Positions 16,302 to 25,622 are shown, counted from the stretch's first letter. The stretch is DNA of 64,000 nt from CAJQGY01 sp905478015 (GCA_943788365.1 CALSPZ010000001.1:496001-560000); one strand, 5' to 3'. A program made the numbers and translations. Notes: a model not told the origin generated them from the letters alone.

Positions 16302-17302
16302 AGCTGCCCCATCTCTTTCATTTGATTAGCAACTTCCAAAATAGATTCCTCTGCAGGTCTTGGATTCCAGCCTAAAACATCTTTAGCTTTTGATGTTTTC
16401 TGAACGCTCCTTAACCTCCCCAAATATGGCAAAGTTAATTTAAGTTCTTTATTAAATTTTGCTAGAATTTTTGCAAGCCAAACTGGTATTGCAATTGATG
16501 GTGCCTTCTCAAAACCATTGTCTTTTAATAGCTTGGCAACATCCTTGTACCATAAATCTTTTTCGGCCAATGCAAATCTCTCGCCATTAGATGCTGGGTT
16601 TTCCATTGCTAATATGTGTGCTGAGGCAACATCTCTAACATCAACATAGCCAAACATTAGAGGAACAGCTACTGGCATTTTTCCCCCTGCAACCATCTGT
16701 ACTGCTTTATTGGATTCGCCAAGGTCACCGGTTAAAGTTGGACCAGTCACTAAAGCTGGATTGATAACTGCTAAATCAAATGGGTTTCCTTCATTTTTAA
16801 CATAATCCCAAGCAGCCATCTCTGCTAAGGTTTTGCTTTTTGAGTAATGGCTGATAGCCGGATTATTTGGATCTGACCAATCCGATTCGTCGAAATGGTT
16901 TTTTTTCTCCATGGTATCGAAGATAGCCGCAACTGATGAGGTCAATACAACCTTATTAATATTATATTTTTTTGCAAACTTAAGAGCTCTTTTAACACCA
17001 GCAACCGCTGGTTTTACAAAATAATCCTCATTTTGATCATCCAAAGAAATTGGTGAGGCAACATGAAGAACGTATTGGCATCCTGCCATAGCAGCATCCC
17101 AACCATCATCGCTATTTAGATCTAATGGATAAAGTTTCAAATTTTCATGACTAGTTCCAACGGCTGATAAACCATTTCTAATTTCACTTTCTCTGCTCAG
17201 GCTTCTTACGGTCCCGTTAACATGATAGCCTTTGGATAGAAGCTGTTGAATGCAATGCAAGCCAATAAATCCAGAAGCCCCAGTAACTAATACCTTACTC
17301 AT
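16298..17302 (-). CDS. NAD(P)-dependent extended SDR, dihydroflavonol-4-reductase-like
   Basis: Rossmann reductase/epimerase of 334 residues. The dinucleotide motif TGASGFIG is at 7-14, the active-site Ser lies in VLTSSVAAIF, and the YxxxK pair is in HYSKSKTLAE. The INPALVTGPTL segment is typical of the DFR/aldehyde reductase branch rather than sugar epimerases. The stop overlaps that of the steroid-reductase-like gene. Together with the GMC oxidoreductase it gives three redox enzymes acting on alcohol/ketone/enone groups side by side, which may mark a lipid or terpenoid modification locus (inference). Confidence 0.88.
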   Translation of the reverse strand: MSKVLVTGASGFIGLHCIQQLLSKGYHVNGTVRSLSRESEIRNGLSAVGTSHENLKLYPLDLNSDDGWDAAMAGCQYVLHVASPISLDDQNEDYFVKPAVAGVKRALKFAKKYNINKVVLTSSVAAIFDTMEKKNHFDESDWSDPNNPAISHYSKSKTLAEMAAWDYVKNEGNPFDLAVINPALVTGPTLTGDLGESNKAVQMVAGGKMPVAVPLMFGYVDVRDVASAHILAMENPASNGERFALAEKDLWYKDVAKLLKDNGFEKAPSIAIPVWLAKILAKFNKELKLTLPYLGRLRSVQKTSKAKDVLGWNPRPAEESILEVANQMKEMGQL

Positions 17303-17442
17303 TTAATACCTTTTATTTATTTATTAATAACTAACAATCGCCTAGGTAGATTATATTGTCAATGAAATGCTGATTAGAATTAACTTTATAATTTTGCAAA
17401 AAAATAATATTTGGTTAGGATAAATGTAATTGGAGATAAACT

Positions 17443-17862
17443 ATGAATAATCAAAACCTATGGCAGAAATTTATATCGTTATCAGAAAGAGGCATCTTGA
17501 TGATTATTGCAATAGCTACTCTTTTTGCAACTGGTATAGAGCTTGCAAGAATGTTTAATGTTCAAACTGTAAATTTAAGTGACTTGTTTTTACTTTTTAT
17601 CTATGCAGAAGTTCTTGGCATGGTTGGAGCCTTTTATATAAATAACCGGCTTCCTGTTACATTGCCAATAATTATTGCTATGACTGCCTTAACAAGAATG
17701 ATCATTCTTCAAAGCAAAGACTTGGATTCTATAAATATTATCTATGAAGCCTCCGGTATTTTAATCTTGGCGGGTGCTGCATATGTAATGAGTTTAAAGG
17801 ATGAAATTAGCCTTAGAAAACTTAAAGTTAGAAAGTCTTTAGAAGATAAAATATCTAATTAA
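17443..17862 (+). CDS. psiE: PsiE-family membrane protein
   Basis: Four hydrophobic segments in 139 residues and the family blocks LFIYAEVLGMVGAFYINNRLP and TLPIIIAMTALTRMIIL identify phosphate-starvation-inducible PsiE, an inner membrane protein of unknown mechanism. GGAGA precedes the ATG at good spacing. It is followed after 19 bases by a SnoaL-like gene, then a beta-glucosidase gene. No Pho box could be recognised with confidence upstream. Confidence 0.85.
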   Translation: MNNQNLWQKFISLSERGILMIIAIATLFATGIELARMFNVQTVNLSDLFLLFIYAEVLGMVGAFYINNRLPVTLPIIIAMTALTRMIILQSKDLDSINIIYEASGILILAGAAYVMSLKDEISLRKLKVRKSLEDKISN

Positions 17863-17881
17863 TTGATAAAAAGGAAGAGCA

Positions 17882-18274
17882 TTGACTGCAAAAAAATATA
17901 TAGATTCTTGGCACACGGTCTTTAAAAGCCAGGAGCTCGATAAGCTGGATAAAATCATTGCAGATAATGCTGTTTTCACCTCCCCAGTAGTCTTTAAACC
18001 AATGGAAGGAAAAGAGATAACAAAAATGTATTTATTTGCCGCTGGACAGTCATTTAATATGGATAAATTTAAGTACATAAGAGAAGTTCATGATGGAATA
18101 AACTCCATACTTGAATTTGAAACTTTCATAGATGACATATCTGTAAATGGAGTTGATATGATCAAGTGGAATAATGAAGGAAAAATCGTTGATTTTAAGG
18201 TTATGATCAGGCCTCTCAAGGCTGTGCAAAAAGTTCAAGAGAAAATGATTGAATCCCTAAATTCATTTAAGTAA
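17882..18274 (+). CDS. SnoaL/NTF2-like small protein
   Basis: A 130-residue cytoplasmic protein with the NTF2-like cone-fold pattern: an N-terminal helix YIDSWHTVFKSQELDKLDKIIADNAVFTSP, then beta strands ending in FKVMIRPLKAVQKVQEKM, as in SnoaL-like families of unknown substrate. The TTG at 17882 is supported by AAGGAAG six bases upstream. It probably forms an operon with psiE and perhaps the downstream GH3 gene (20-base gap). No catalytic residues can be assigned. Confidence 0.7.
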   Translation: MTAKKYIDSWHTVFKSQELDKLDKIIADNAVFTSPVVFKPMEGKEITKMYLFAAGQSFNMDKFKYIREVHDGINSILEFETFIDDISVNGVDMIKWNNEGKIVDFKVMIRPLKAVQKVQEKMIESLNSFK

Positions 18275-18293
18275 TAAATTAAAAATTTCTAAT

Positions 18294-20732
18294 ATGCTAA
18301 ATATAGATTCAATTATTGAAGAGTTAACTTTAGAAGAGAAGATAGAGCTCTTAAGTGGATTTGATGCTTGGCATACTAATTCAATAAAAAGACTAAATAT
18401 CCCAAGCATTAAAATGTCTGATGGGCCGAATGGTGTTAGGGGTAATGGCACTTCAGGGAAGTCTTCTGCATGTTTTCCTTGTGCGATATCCTTAGGATCA
18501 ACATGGAATATGGGCCTTATTAATCAAGTTGGAGTTGCTCTCGGACAGGAAGCAAAATCTAAAGATGTTGATGTTCTTCTTGGTCCAACTATAAATATTC
18601 ATAGGCACCCGTTAGGCGGAAGACATTTTGAAAGTTATTCTGAAGATCCCTTCTTGACTGGCATGATAGCAACCGAATACGTTAAAGGCGTCCAATCACA
18701 GGATGTGGCTGCATGTTTAAAGCATTTTGTAGGGAATGATACCGAGTACCAGAGGTATGCGGTTAGCTCAAATATAAGTGAAAGAGCTCTCAGGGAAATA
18801 TACCTCCTCCCTTTTGAAATGGGAGTGAAAGATGGAGATGCAAAAGTGGTAATGAGTGCATATAACAAGCTGAATAATATCTATTGCAGCTCCCATAAGG
18901 AACTTCTTATAGACATATTAAAAAATGAATGGGGTTTTGATGGGTATGTTGTAAGTGACTGGGGTGCTGCCATGGAAACAATTGAGAATGCCAACGGCGG
19001 TCTAGACCTTGAGATGCCTGGTCCTGCAAAGAACTGGGGCAAGGAACTTGTAAATGCAGTTAAAAATAATCAAGTTAATCCAGAGATTATAGATGACAAG
19101 GTGAAAAGGATTTTAAATGTAATTGGCTTCTCAAAGAGATTCGATAACCCTGGCTTTAAAGAAGAAAAAAGTAATGATAACTCTCAGCAAAGAGATCTTT
19201 TAAGAAATGCAGCCCAAGAGGGGATGGTTCTTTTAAAAAATAAGGGCCTTCTTCCGCTTGATAGCAATATAAAATCTCTTGGTATTATTGGGCCTAATGC
19301 TAAAAAATCTCAAATAATTGGAGGTGGGAGTGCTCATCTTATGCCCTATTATGAGTCTCATCCGCTCGATGCATTTGATAAAAAAATGGGTGATAGTATT
19401 GATATTAAATATGCAAAAGGCTGTCATACCCATAGATATCTGCCGCCATTTAATGAGAGTTTAATAAATAATGATGACAAAAAAGATAAGGGCTTTTTAA
19501 TTGAGTACTTTGATAGATCTAATAATAAGAATGAACTAATTCATAGTGAGTTTGGAACTGGGGGCAAGTTCTGGGTTTTTGAGGGATTCGCAAAAGATAT
19601 TATTGCCAAACAGGAAAGGCCAGATATTTTTGTAAAGTTTTCATGCGCCTATGTCCCTAATATATCTGGCTATCATGATTTTGAAATATTTGCTATTGGG
19701 CAAAGCAAGCTTCTTATAGATGGAAATTTGGTTGTTGATAATTGGTCAGAAACATCTCCAGGGGATGCCTTTTTTGCATTTGGAACATCCCCAAAGAGAG
19801 CAGGAATGGATCTTGCAAAGGGTAAGGAGTACCAAATTGAAATTCATTATAAATTTGAAGGTAACTTCCCCGCAATCTATATTGGCTGCAAAGTCCCAGA
19901 TAAGATAAATCTATTTGAACAAGCTAAAGATATAGCCAAAGAAGTTGATAAAGTGGTTCTTTTAGTCGGGACCAACTCTGACTGGGAAACTGAAGGAAAC
20001 GACAGGTCTGATCTAAATCTTCCTGGAGACCAAAATAAGCTAATTGAAACAGTATTAGAGATAAATCCAAATACAATCATTGTTCTTAACACTGGCTCAC
20101 CAATTCGGATGCCATGGATTGATAAGGCTAAGACAGTGCTTCAGAGCTGGTATCCTGGTCAGGAATTTGGAAATGCTCTTGTTGATGTGATTACTGGTGA
20201 TGCAAATCCATCAGGAAAACTTCCAACCTCTTTTCCTAAAAATATTGAAGACACTCCTGCTTTCTCTTCCTATCCGGGTAAAGACCTGCAGATGAATTAT
20301 GAAGAAGAGCTTTTGGTAGGATATAAGTGGTATGAGAGAAAGAATATTAAGCCCCTCTTCCCATTTGGTCATGGGCTTTCGTATACAAAATTTAAGTACT
20401 CTAATCTAAAAATAATAGATATGGATGATGGTGGTTACCAATGCGAATATGATATAAAAAATGTTGGTGACCTGCCTGGCTCAGAAATCTCTCAGTGCTA
20501 TGTAGTTACAAATGTAAATAATGAAATTGAGCCTATTAAGAAATTACAAGGTTTTAATAAAGTTTATCTTGCTCCAGGCGAGCAAAAGAGAATTCAAATT
20601 ATTCTAGGTGAACGAAGTTTTAGTGTATGGTCAACTGATAACAAAGATTGGATAATACAATCGGGCTCTCATCAAATTTTAATTGGTGCTTCTTCTGAGG
20701 ATATCCAGCTTTCATCTAAAGTTAATCTATAA
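18294..20732 (+). CDS. bglX: glycoside hydrolase family 3 beta-glucosidase with PA14 insert
   Basis: Cytoplasmic (no signal peptide) GH3 enzyme releasing glucose from beta-linked oligosaccharides. The N-terminal barrel holds KHFVGNDTEYQR and the nucleophile Asp222 in VVSDWGA; a PA14 domain spans about 395-530 inside the second domain; Glu567 in ETEGNDRSDL is the likely acid/base; the C-terminal fibronectin-III-like domain follows HGLSYTKF. This is the KdgF/JMB19063 layout also found in laminarin or gentiobiose users. It converges on the Gfo/Idh-AKR fusion with an 11-base overlap and lies near a GPH sugar symporter, so import and then hydrolysis of a short glucan is likely. The symbol bglX is only approximate, since E. 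coli BglX is periplasmic. Confidence 0.92.
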   Translation: MLNIDSIIEELTLEEKIELLSGFDAWHTNSIKRLNIPSIKMSDGPNGVRGNGTSGKSSACFPCAISLGSTWNMGLINQVGVALGQEAKSKDVDVLLGPTINIHRHPLGGRHFESYSEDPFLTGMIATEYVKGVQSQDVAACLKHFVGNDTEYQRYAVSSNISERALREIYLLPFEMGVKDGDAKVVMSAYNKLNNIYCSSHKELLIDILKNEWGFDGYVVSDWGAAMETIENANGGLDLEMPGPAKNWGKELVNAVKNNQVNPEIIDDKVKRILNVIGFSKRFDNPGFKEEKSNDNSQQRDLLRNAAQEGMVLLKNKGLLPLDSNIKSLGIIGPNAKKSQIIGGGSAHLMPYYESHPLDAFDKKMGDSIDIKYAKGCHTHRYLPPFNESLINNDDKKDKGFLIEYFDRSNNKNELIHSEFGTGGKFWVFEGFAKDIIAKQERPDIFVKFSCAYVPNISGYHDFEIFAIGQSKLLIDGNLVVDNWSETSPGDAFFAFGTSPKRAGMDLAKGKEYQIEIHYKFEGNFPAIYIGCKVPDKINLFEQAKDIAKEVDKVVLLVGTNSDWETEGNDRSDLNLPGDQNKLIETVLEINPNTIIVLNTGSPIRMPWIDKAKTVLQSWYPGQEFGNALVDVITGDANPSGKLPTSFPKNIEDTPAFSSYPGKDLQMNYEEELLVGYKWYERKNIKPLFPFGHGLSYTKFKYSNLKIIDMDDGGYQCEYDIKNVGDLPGSEISQCYVVTNVNNEIEPIKKLQGFNKVYLAPGEQKRIQIILGERSFSVWSTDNKDWIIQSGSHQILIGASSEDIQLSSKVNL

Positions 20733-22725
20733 CCAATTCTTTCATCTCCTCTTCGGTAAGATTCAGTTGCGTGGCTGCAATGGAGCTCTCGGCCTCCATT
20801 ATTGTTCTTGGACCTACCAATGGAAATATTAAGGATGATTTCTGAATAACATACGCAAGAGCAACTTGAATTGGCTGTACCTGCCTTCGTTTGGCAATAT
20901 CAAAACACGCCTCTCTTCTTTTAAGATTTTTATCACTATGCCAAACTCTTTTTTCTTCCTCTAGAGAAGGGTTTGAGAAATGTTCATTGGATGTAATTTC
21001 TTTCTTTTCGATAAAGAATCCTCTAGCCTGGCTTGACCATGGAAAAAGCATAATTTTATTTTCTAAAAGATATTCAAGATATTTATTTTTAACTCCCACA
21101 CATCCAGGCCATACAGGATCAACCATTTCAGCTAAGCTAAAATTATTACTAAGGACGCTAAAGGGCTCCATATTATTTTTCAAAGCATAATCTCTTGCTT
21201 CAGAAAATCTATCCAGCTCCCAATTTGATGCACCAATGCTACCTATCAATCCTTCAGCTCGAACTTCATTAAGTGCATCCATAAATTCGGCTACAGGAAC
21301 TTCACTGTTATCTCTATGGAGGCAAAATATATCTATTTTATTAATATTTAATCGAGATAAAGACTCTTCTATCTGAGGCCTAATAAACTTTGGTTCACAG
21401 TCTGGTGTATGCGCGCCCTTGCCTAAAACTATAACCTCCTTTTCTATATTTCTAGAGTTAATCCAGTCACCTAAGTACTTATCTCCTTTCCCATTATTAT
21501 AGATATATGCAGTATCAAATATTCTTCCGCCTGCGCCAAAGAAATGATCAAACATAGTGAAGGCATGAAGGTCTGAGGTTTGATTATCACAACCCAAAGC
21601 AAGCCTTGAGGCAGTCTTATCTATACCTTCTATCTGAGTATTTTGAAGTTTTGCTTTTTGTATGGAATAGAATTTAGAGGCAGGCACAGGAGACATTTCA
21701 AATGTACTTAATGGGCAAATAATATCAAGCTGCTGTCTCCATTTTTCTAACCAAAGCATATTACTTTGAGTATCTGCATGAGAAATGAAACGGGATTCAA
21801 TTTCATTTCTACTAATACATTCTGAAGCATGATTTATCTCTCTTGTGAAAAGCCCCACCTTATCCTCAAAAGGAATTGATTTAATTAACTCATTGTTTTT
21901 ATAAATTTCAATAGAAGATTTTCCGTCCTGAAATTGACCGCAGTGCCAAGGCTGGCTTGCAACTATTTTTATATCTCCACTACTTACAATTAAATTATTT
22001 GAATACTCCTCATCTATCGCACAACTAATTATTGCTTTAATCTTTTCAGAGAATGCTAAAGTCGCCGTTGATTGAAGGTCAACTCCTGTTGAATCAAGCC
22101 TTCCGGATGCTTCAATACTTATTGGATCAGAAAATGGTATATCTTGAAGCCTACCAGCGACTAGCTTTGACATAGAAAGAGGATAGCAGCCAACATCTAA
22201 GATTGCGCCGCCTCCAAGCATGGGATTTCTCAGTCTATGAGATTCTGATAGCTCAGCAGTAAATCCGAATGAGCTCTCAATAATAATTTCCTCTTTGGAG
22301 CCTTTAAACACCTCAAGACTATCCAAAATATTAGCAGTTTGGGGATGCACTCTGTACATGAATGCCTCCATCAAAAATACATTTGATTCCTTGGCAAGAT
22401 TAAGTAACACCATACTTTCAAGATGATTTATTGTTAGAGGTTTCTCACAAAGAATATGTTTTTTATTTCTGATCGCAGAAAGACAATAATCGTAATGCGT
22501 GCTATGTGGGGTAGCAATATAGACTGCATCTATATGATTTGCGGTAAATAAATTATTAGACTCATTTATTGCCTCTACTTCAAATTTTTTACATAAATCT
22601 CCTAATTTTTTTTCATTCCTTCCATGTACTGCTACCAGGGATGAATTATCAGAATATTTAATTGAGTGCGCAAAGGCCGTTGCTATGCTTCCAGTTCCAA
22701 TAATCCCCCATCGAATATTAGTCAT
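20722..22725 (-). CDS. fusion of Gfo/Idh/MocA sugar dehydrogenase and aldo/keto reductase
   Basis: One frame of 667 residues carries two redox modules. Residues 1-335 are a Gfo/Idh/MocA oxidoreductase with GTGSIA at 10-15, CEKP at 93-96 and the GGGAILDVGCY segment. Residues about 365-667 are an aldo/keto reductase with the tetrad Asp404, Tyr409, Lys436 and His470 intact and a C-terminal nucleotide-binding segment (FPLVGPRTIMEAE). A continuous frame and an unbroken linker argue for a real fusion. An oxidising and a reducing active site in one chain could interconvert sugar alcohol, aldose and keto sugar with cofactor recycling (inference). The start overlaps the upstream transporter by 8 bases. 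Confidence 0.9.
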   Translation of the reverse strand: MTNIRWGIIGTGSIATAFAHSIKYSDNSSLVAVHGRNEKKLGDLCKKFEVEAINESNNLFTANHIDAVYIATPHSTHYDYCLSAIRNKKHILCEKPLTINHLESMVLLNLAKESNVFLMEAFMYRVHPQTANILDSLEVFKGSKEEIIIESSFGFTAELSESHRLRNPMLGGGAILDVGCYPLSMSKLVAGRLQDIPFSDPISIEASGRLDSTGVDLQSTATLAFSEKIKAIISCAIDEEYSNNLIVSSGDIKIVASQPWHCGQFQDGKSSIEIYKNNELIKSIPFEDKVGLFTREINHASECISRNEIESRFISHADTQSNMLWLEKWRQQLDIICPLSTFEMSPVPASKFYSIQKAKLQNTQIEGIDKTASRLALGCDNQTSDLHAFTMFDHFFGAGGRIFDTAYIYNNGKGDKYLGDWINSRNIEKEVIVLGKGAHTPDCEPKFIRPQIEESLSRLNINKIDIFCLHRDNSEVPVAEFMDALNEVRAEGLIGSIGASNWELDRFSEARDYALKNNMEPFSVLSNNFSLAEMVDPVWPGCVGVKNKYLEYLLENKIMLFPWSSQARGFFIEKKEITSNEHFSNPSLEEEKRVWHSDKNLKRREACFDIAKRRQVQPIQVALAYVIQKSSLIFPLVGPRTIMEAESSIAATQLNLTEEEMKELVID

Positions 22726-24067
22726 TTGCTATCTCCCGTTGTTGAATCTCAGTTATTAATCTTTGATGGAAAGTTTTATCAATGGGATAGAAATAAATAA
22801 GAACAAAGCTTATAAAAATTCCAATAAGGGGTATTAGAGACATTAAGCTTTTAAGGCTTTTTAATGTTTCAGATGATTGATCTTGGTTTGCTACAAATCC
22901 AATATTGGTCAATGCTGTGCCAAGGATAATAACTGCTATTGCTATTGCTCCTTTTTGTGCAAAAGTCATAAACCCATACAATGAAGATTCAGTTCTTATT
23001 CCTGACTTCCACTCGCCGTACTCAATGGTATCAGGAAGCATGGACCAAAATAGGACTCCTGTGGCTCCATTACCAAGTCCGATAAAAGCGAGAATATACA
23101 AAAGTTCGTTGAGTGTAGATATGGGATAGATGTAAAAAATGCAGAATCCAATAAACAACAAAGTCATGGCAATCAACCAAGTATTTCTTTTGCCTAGTTT
23201 GAATGCTACAAATGCCCAGAGAGGAACAGCTAGAAGCGTAACTCCATTTAACATGCCTAATATTAGTCCTTGATGCTCATGCATATCTAGTGCGTATTTT
23301 GCAAAATAGATAAGGTTGTTGTTAAACATTAGGAAGGTAGAGATAAGGATTAGTATTGCACAGAAAACAATCCAAAAAGGATAGTTGCTTGCAACCGAGT
23401 TCATTACTTCCTTAAAGCTTGGTAACTGTTCTTTGGCTTTATTAAAGCTTCTTTCACTAACAGATGAGACCGTTATTGACAGAATGATTGCAGCAATAGC
23501 TCCAGAGACTAAGCCTAAGTAAATAAAGCCAAGTGATTCCTCCCCTCCTCCAAAGTAAAGAACAATTGGAAAGCCTAAGGCAGATATAGAAAAAGTTCCA
23601 AAAGCTGCAGCAATCATTCTGGATCCGGTAAGTATGGTTCTCTCATCACTATCATCTGTTATTCGGGCAGTAAGTGAGGAATAGGGAACACTAACAATTG
23701 TGAAGCAAGTTCTATGAATTAAATTAACACAAAGAAGGAAGCCGAATAATAAAGCTCCTTCAAATGGCGGAACCCATAAAAGAAGGATAAATGAGAGCGC
23801 TAGAGGAATTGAGCCATAATAAATATAAGGTCTGTAACTGCCCATCTTGGTTCTAGTTCGCTCTGCCATAAAGCCCATAAAAGGGTCTGTCATGGCATCC
23901 CAAAGGATTCCAAGTCCGTAAATAATACCAGCTGCAAAAGGAGTTATACCCACCACATCTGTATAAAAATACAAAAGGTAAATGCTGACACCACTCCAAT
24001 ATAAACAAATTGCAAAGTCACCTATACCGTATGCGAATCTAGTTTTATTACTTACAGCTGTGATCAA
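22718..24067 (-). CDS. GPH-family sugar:cation symporter (MelB-like MFS)
   Basis: Twelve-helix inner membrane transporter of 449 residues. The GPH signature GILWDAMTDPFMGFMAERTRTKMGSYRPY after the second helix is intact (DAMTDP with the acidic residue that binds the cation), and TGVLFWSMLPDTIEYGEWKSG is the second family block in loop 10-11. The TTG start at 24067 is supported by AGGGG seven bases before it. It is co-transcribed with the Gfo/Idh-AKR fusion (8-base overlap) and opposite a GH3 gene, so a beta-glucoside or its product is the probable cargo. Confidence 0.9.
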   Translation of the reverse strand: MITAVSNKTRFAYGIGDFAICLYWSGVSIYLLYFYTDVVGITPFAAGIIYGLGILWDAMTDPFMGFMAERTRTKMGSYRPYIYYGSIPLALSFILLLWVPPFEGALLFGFLLCVNLIHRTCFTIVSVPYSSLTARITDDSDERTILTGSRMIAAAFGTFSISALGFPIVLYFGGGEESLGFIYLGLVSGAIAAIILSITVSSVSERSFNKAKEQLPSFKEVMNSVASNYPFWIVFCAILILISTFLMFNNNLIYFAKYALDMHEHQGLILGMLNGVTLLAVPLWAFVAFKLGKRNTWLIAMTLLFIGFCIFYIYPISTLNELLYILAFIGLGNGATGVLFWSMLPDTIEYGEWKSGIRTESSLYGFMTFAQKGAIAIAVIILGTALTNIGFVANQDQSSETLKSLKSLMSLIPLIGIFISFVLIYFYPIDKTFHQRLITEIQQREIAND

Positions 24068-24150
24068 GAATATCCCCTAATAAAATCCTCTTTCCACTAA
24101 TGTATATGAAAAAGATATGTATTGCATTGAAAATATGTAAGACTAAAGGC

Positions 24151-25062
24151 ATGGAATATAAAGAGGGATTTTCGGAGAATGATGGGGTCAAAATCTTCTA
24201 CAGAGACTATGGTTCAGAAGACTCAGAACCAATCCTTCTAGTTCACGGGCTCGGCGCACAGCTTGTTCATTGGCCTCCACATCTCATAAGCTTTCTTGTT
24301 GATAATAACTATAGAGTTATTACATTTGATAATAGAGATTCTGGTCTTTCTTCTAGATTTAAAAACAAGCCTTCCTTTGGTCTTGGGTATTTGCGTTACT
24401 TCTTAAGACTACCAATCAAAACAGAATATAGCCTTAACGATATGGCAAAAGATGGAATTAATCTTTTAAATCACTTACAAATCAAACACTCTCATATTCT
24501 AGGAACATCTATGGGTGGAATGATCAGTCAAATACTATGCTCTAAATATCCTGATAGGGTTAAATCTTTCACACTCATTGCATCAACAGCAAGCGTACCT
24601 GGACCTCTCAATGGCGCCTCTAAGGAAGTGAGAGATATGATGATAGAAAGATCAAAGCTTGAAAATCCAACCATGGAAGAGGTATATCAAAGAGAATTAA
24701 AGTGGGTTGGTCTCATAGGCATGGAAAATAGAGTGGTCGATACTCCTGAATTTAGAGAAAGCACCATTAGCAACTATAAACGTGTTGAAAATATCAAGGA
24801 TGGTTTTGGTTATGCTCGACAACTCATTGCAATACTCTCGTCAAAAAATAGAATTAGAAAGGTAAGATCGATAGAGGCCGATACGCTAATTATTCATGGA
24901 AAACAGGATCCAGTAATTGATGTTAAAAACTCTTACCTTATGCAAAAACTTATTCGCAATAGTAAGTTAGTTGTCATCCCTAATATGCGTCATTTGATTG
25001 AAGAAGAGATTTTGGATCAATTTAAAGACAGGCTTTTAAATCATTTAAAAACAAATACCTAA
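24151..25062 (+). CDS. alpha/beta hydrolase
   Basis: Cytoplasmic esterase-like hydrolase with strands and triad in order: HGLG oxyanion block, DNRDSGLS, nucleophile elbow GTSMGG, Asp in HGKQDPVI, and His in NMRHLIEEE. It resembles 3-oxoadipate enol-lactonase and polyketide methylesterases but lacks anything that fixes a substrate. The ATG at 24151 gives the usual 25-residue lead-in to HGLG; the ATG at 24100 would add 17 unusual residues and has no ribosome site. It diverges from the sugar symporter and is followed 13 bases later by a DUF2132 gene. Confidence 0.88.
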   Translation: MEYKEGFSENDGVKIFYRDYGSEDSEPILLVHGLGAQLVHWPPHLISFLVDNNYRVITFDNRDSGLSSRFKNKPSFGLGYLRYFLRLPIKTEYSLNDMAKDGINLLNHLQIKHSHILGTSMGGMISQILCSKYPDRVKSFTLIASTASVPGPLNGASKEVRDMMIERSKLENPTMEEVYQRELKWVGLIGMENRVVDTPEFRESTISNYKRVENIKDGFGYARQLIAILSSKNRIRKVRSIEADTLIIHGKQDPVIDVKNSYLMQKLIRNSKLVVIPNMRHLIEEEILDQFKDRLLNHLKTNT

Positions 25063-25075
25063 AAAGCTAAGATCA

Positions 25076-25294
25076 ATGCATCAAAATCAAATTAACAACC
25101 CATTGCATGGAATAACTTTGGAGAAAGTGGTTAGAAGTCTTGTTGAATATTATGGATGGGAGGCTCTTTCAAAAGAAATAGATATAAACTGCTTTAAAAG
25201 TGATCCATCTATTAAATCCTCATTAAAATTTTTAAGAAAAACTCCCTGGGCAAGAGAGAAAGTTGAGAAGCTTTACGTCTCTACCCTAACTTAA
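25076..25294 (+). CDS. VF530/DUF2132 family small DNA-binding protein
   Basis: A 72-residue protein matching the VF530 family almost end to end: NPLHGITLEKVVRSLVEYYGWE, CFKSDPSIKSSLKFLRKTPWAREKVEKLY. VF530 proteins are small helical, proposed DNA-binding proteins of Gammaproteobacteria with unknown role. It probably shares a transcript with the alpha/beta hydrolase just upstream. Confidence 0.92.
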   Translation: MHQNQINNPLHGITLEKVVRSLVEYYGWEALSKEIDINCFKSDPSIKSSLKFLRKTPWAREKVEKLYVSTLT

Positions 25295-25340
25295 ATTTGT
25301 TAAAAAATAATTGATGGTGCCCCCTAACCTGCTTACAAGA

Positions 25341-25424
25341 CTAGCTATAGGCAAGGTTGACAACAGAAATAAATAATCCAATAAAGAAACAAATAAAAAT
25401 TGTCCAGCTTATCCAATTATTCAT
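25341..25424 (-). CDS. possible 27-residue membrane miniprotein
   Basis: A complete short frame downstream of tRNA-Glu encodes MNNWISWTIFICFFIGLFIS followed by VVNLAYS and a stop. It is one hydrophobic transmembrane helix with a polar N-terminus and no charge inside. TTAAAG precedes the ATG closely, a weak ribosome site. It occupies an otherwise empty gap between the DUF2132 gene and the tRNA terminator. Chance is possible at this length; conservation would decide. Confidence 0.35.
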   Translation of the reverse strand: MNNWISWTIFICFFIGLFISVVNLAYS

Positions 25425-25470
25425 TCTTTAATTCTGCCACAAGCATTCTTTAAAATAAAATATACCTCAT

Positions 25471-25494
25471 AAAAAAGCCCACTATTGTGGGCTT
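25471..25494 (-). terminator. intrinsic terminator of tRNA-Glu
   Basis: Minus-strand hairpin AAGCCCAC-4-GTGGGCTT followed by T residues, 11 bases after the tRNA 3' end. Confidence 0.85.
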
Positions 25495-25504
25495 CTTAGT
25501 AAAT

Positions 25505-25580
25505 TGGCATCCCGTAGGGGAGTCGAACCCCTGTTGCCGAGATGAAAACCCGGTGTCCTAGGCCTCTAGACGAACGGGAC
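25505..25580 (-). tRNA. tRNA-Glu (TTC)
   Basis: Cloverleaf on the minus strand: D-arm TCGTCTAGAGGCCTAGGAC, anticodon loop with TTC, T-arm GGGGTTCGACTCCCC, discriminator G and encoded CCA. The acceptor GTCCCGT pairs with ACGGGAT, leaving a G1-U72 wobble at the very end instead of the usual G-C. Closely related to E. coli gltT sequence. Confidence 0.96.
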
Positions 25581-25594
25581 TAGATGCGAAACGT

Positions 25595-25622
25595 ATTATA
25601 TTGAAAGTAAGATAATTATCAA
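25595..25622 (-). promoter_or_regulatory. promoter of tRNA-Glu
   Basis: Minus-strand TTGATA (25617-25622) and a perfect TATAAT (25595-25600), 16 bases apart, 14 bases before the tRNA 5' end. Confidence 0.65.
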
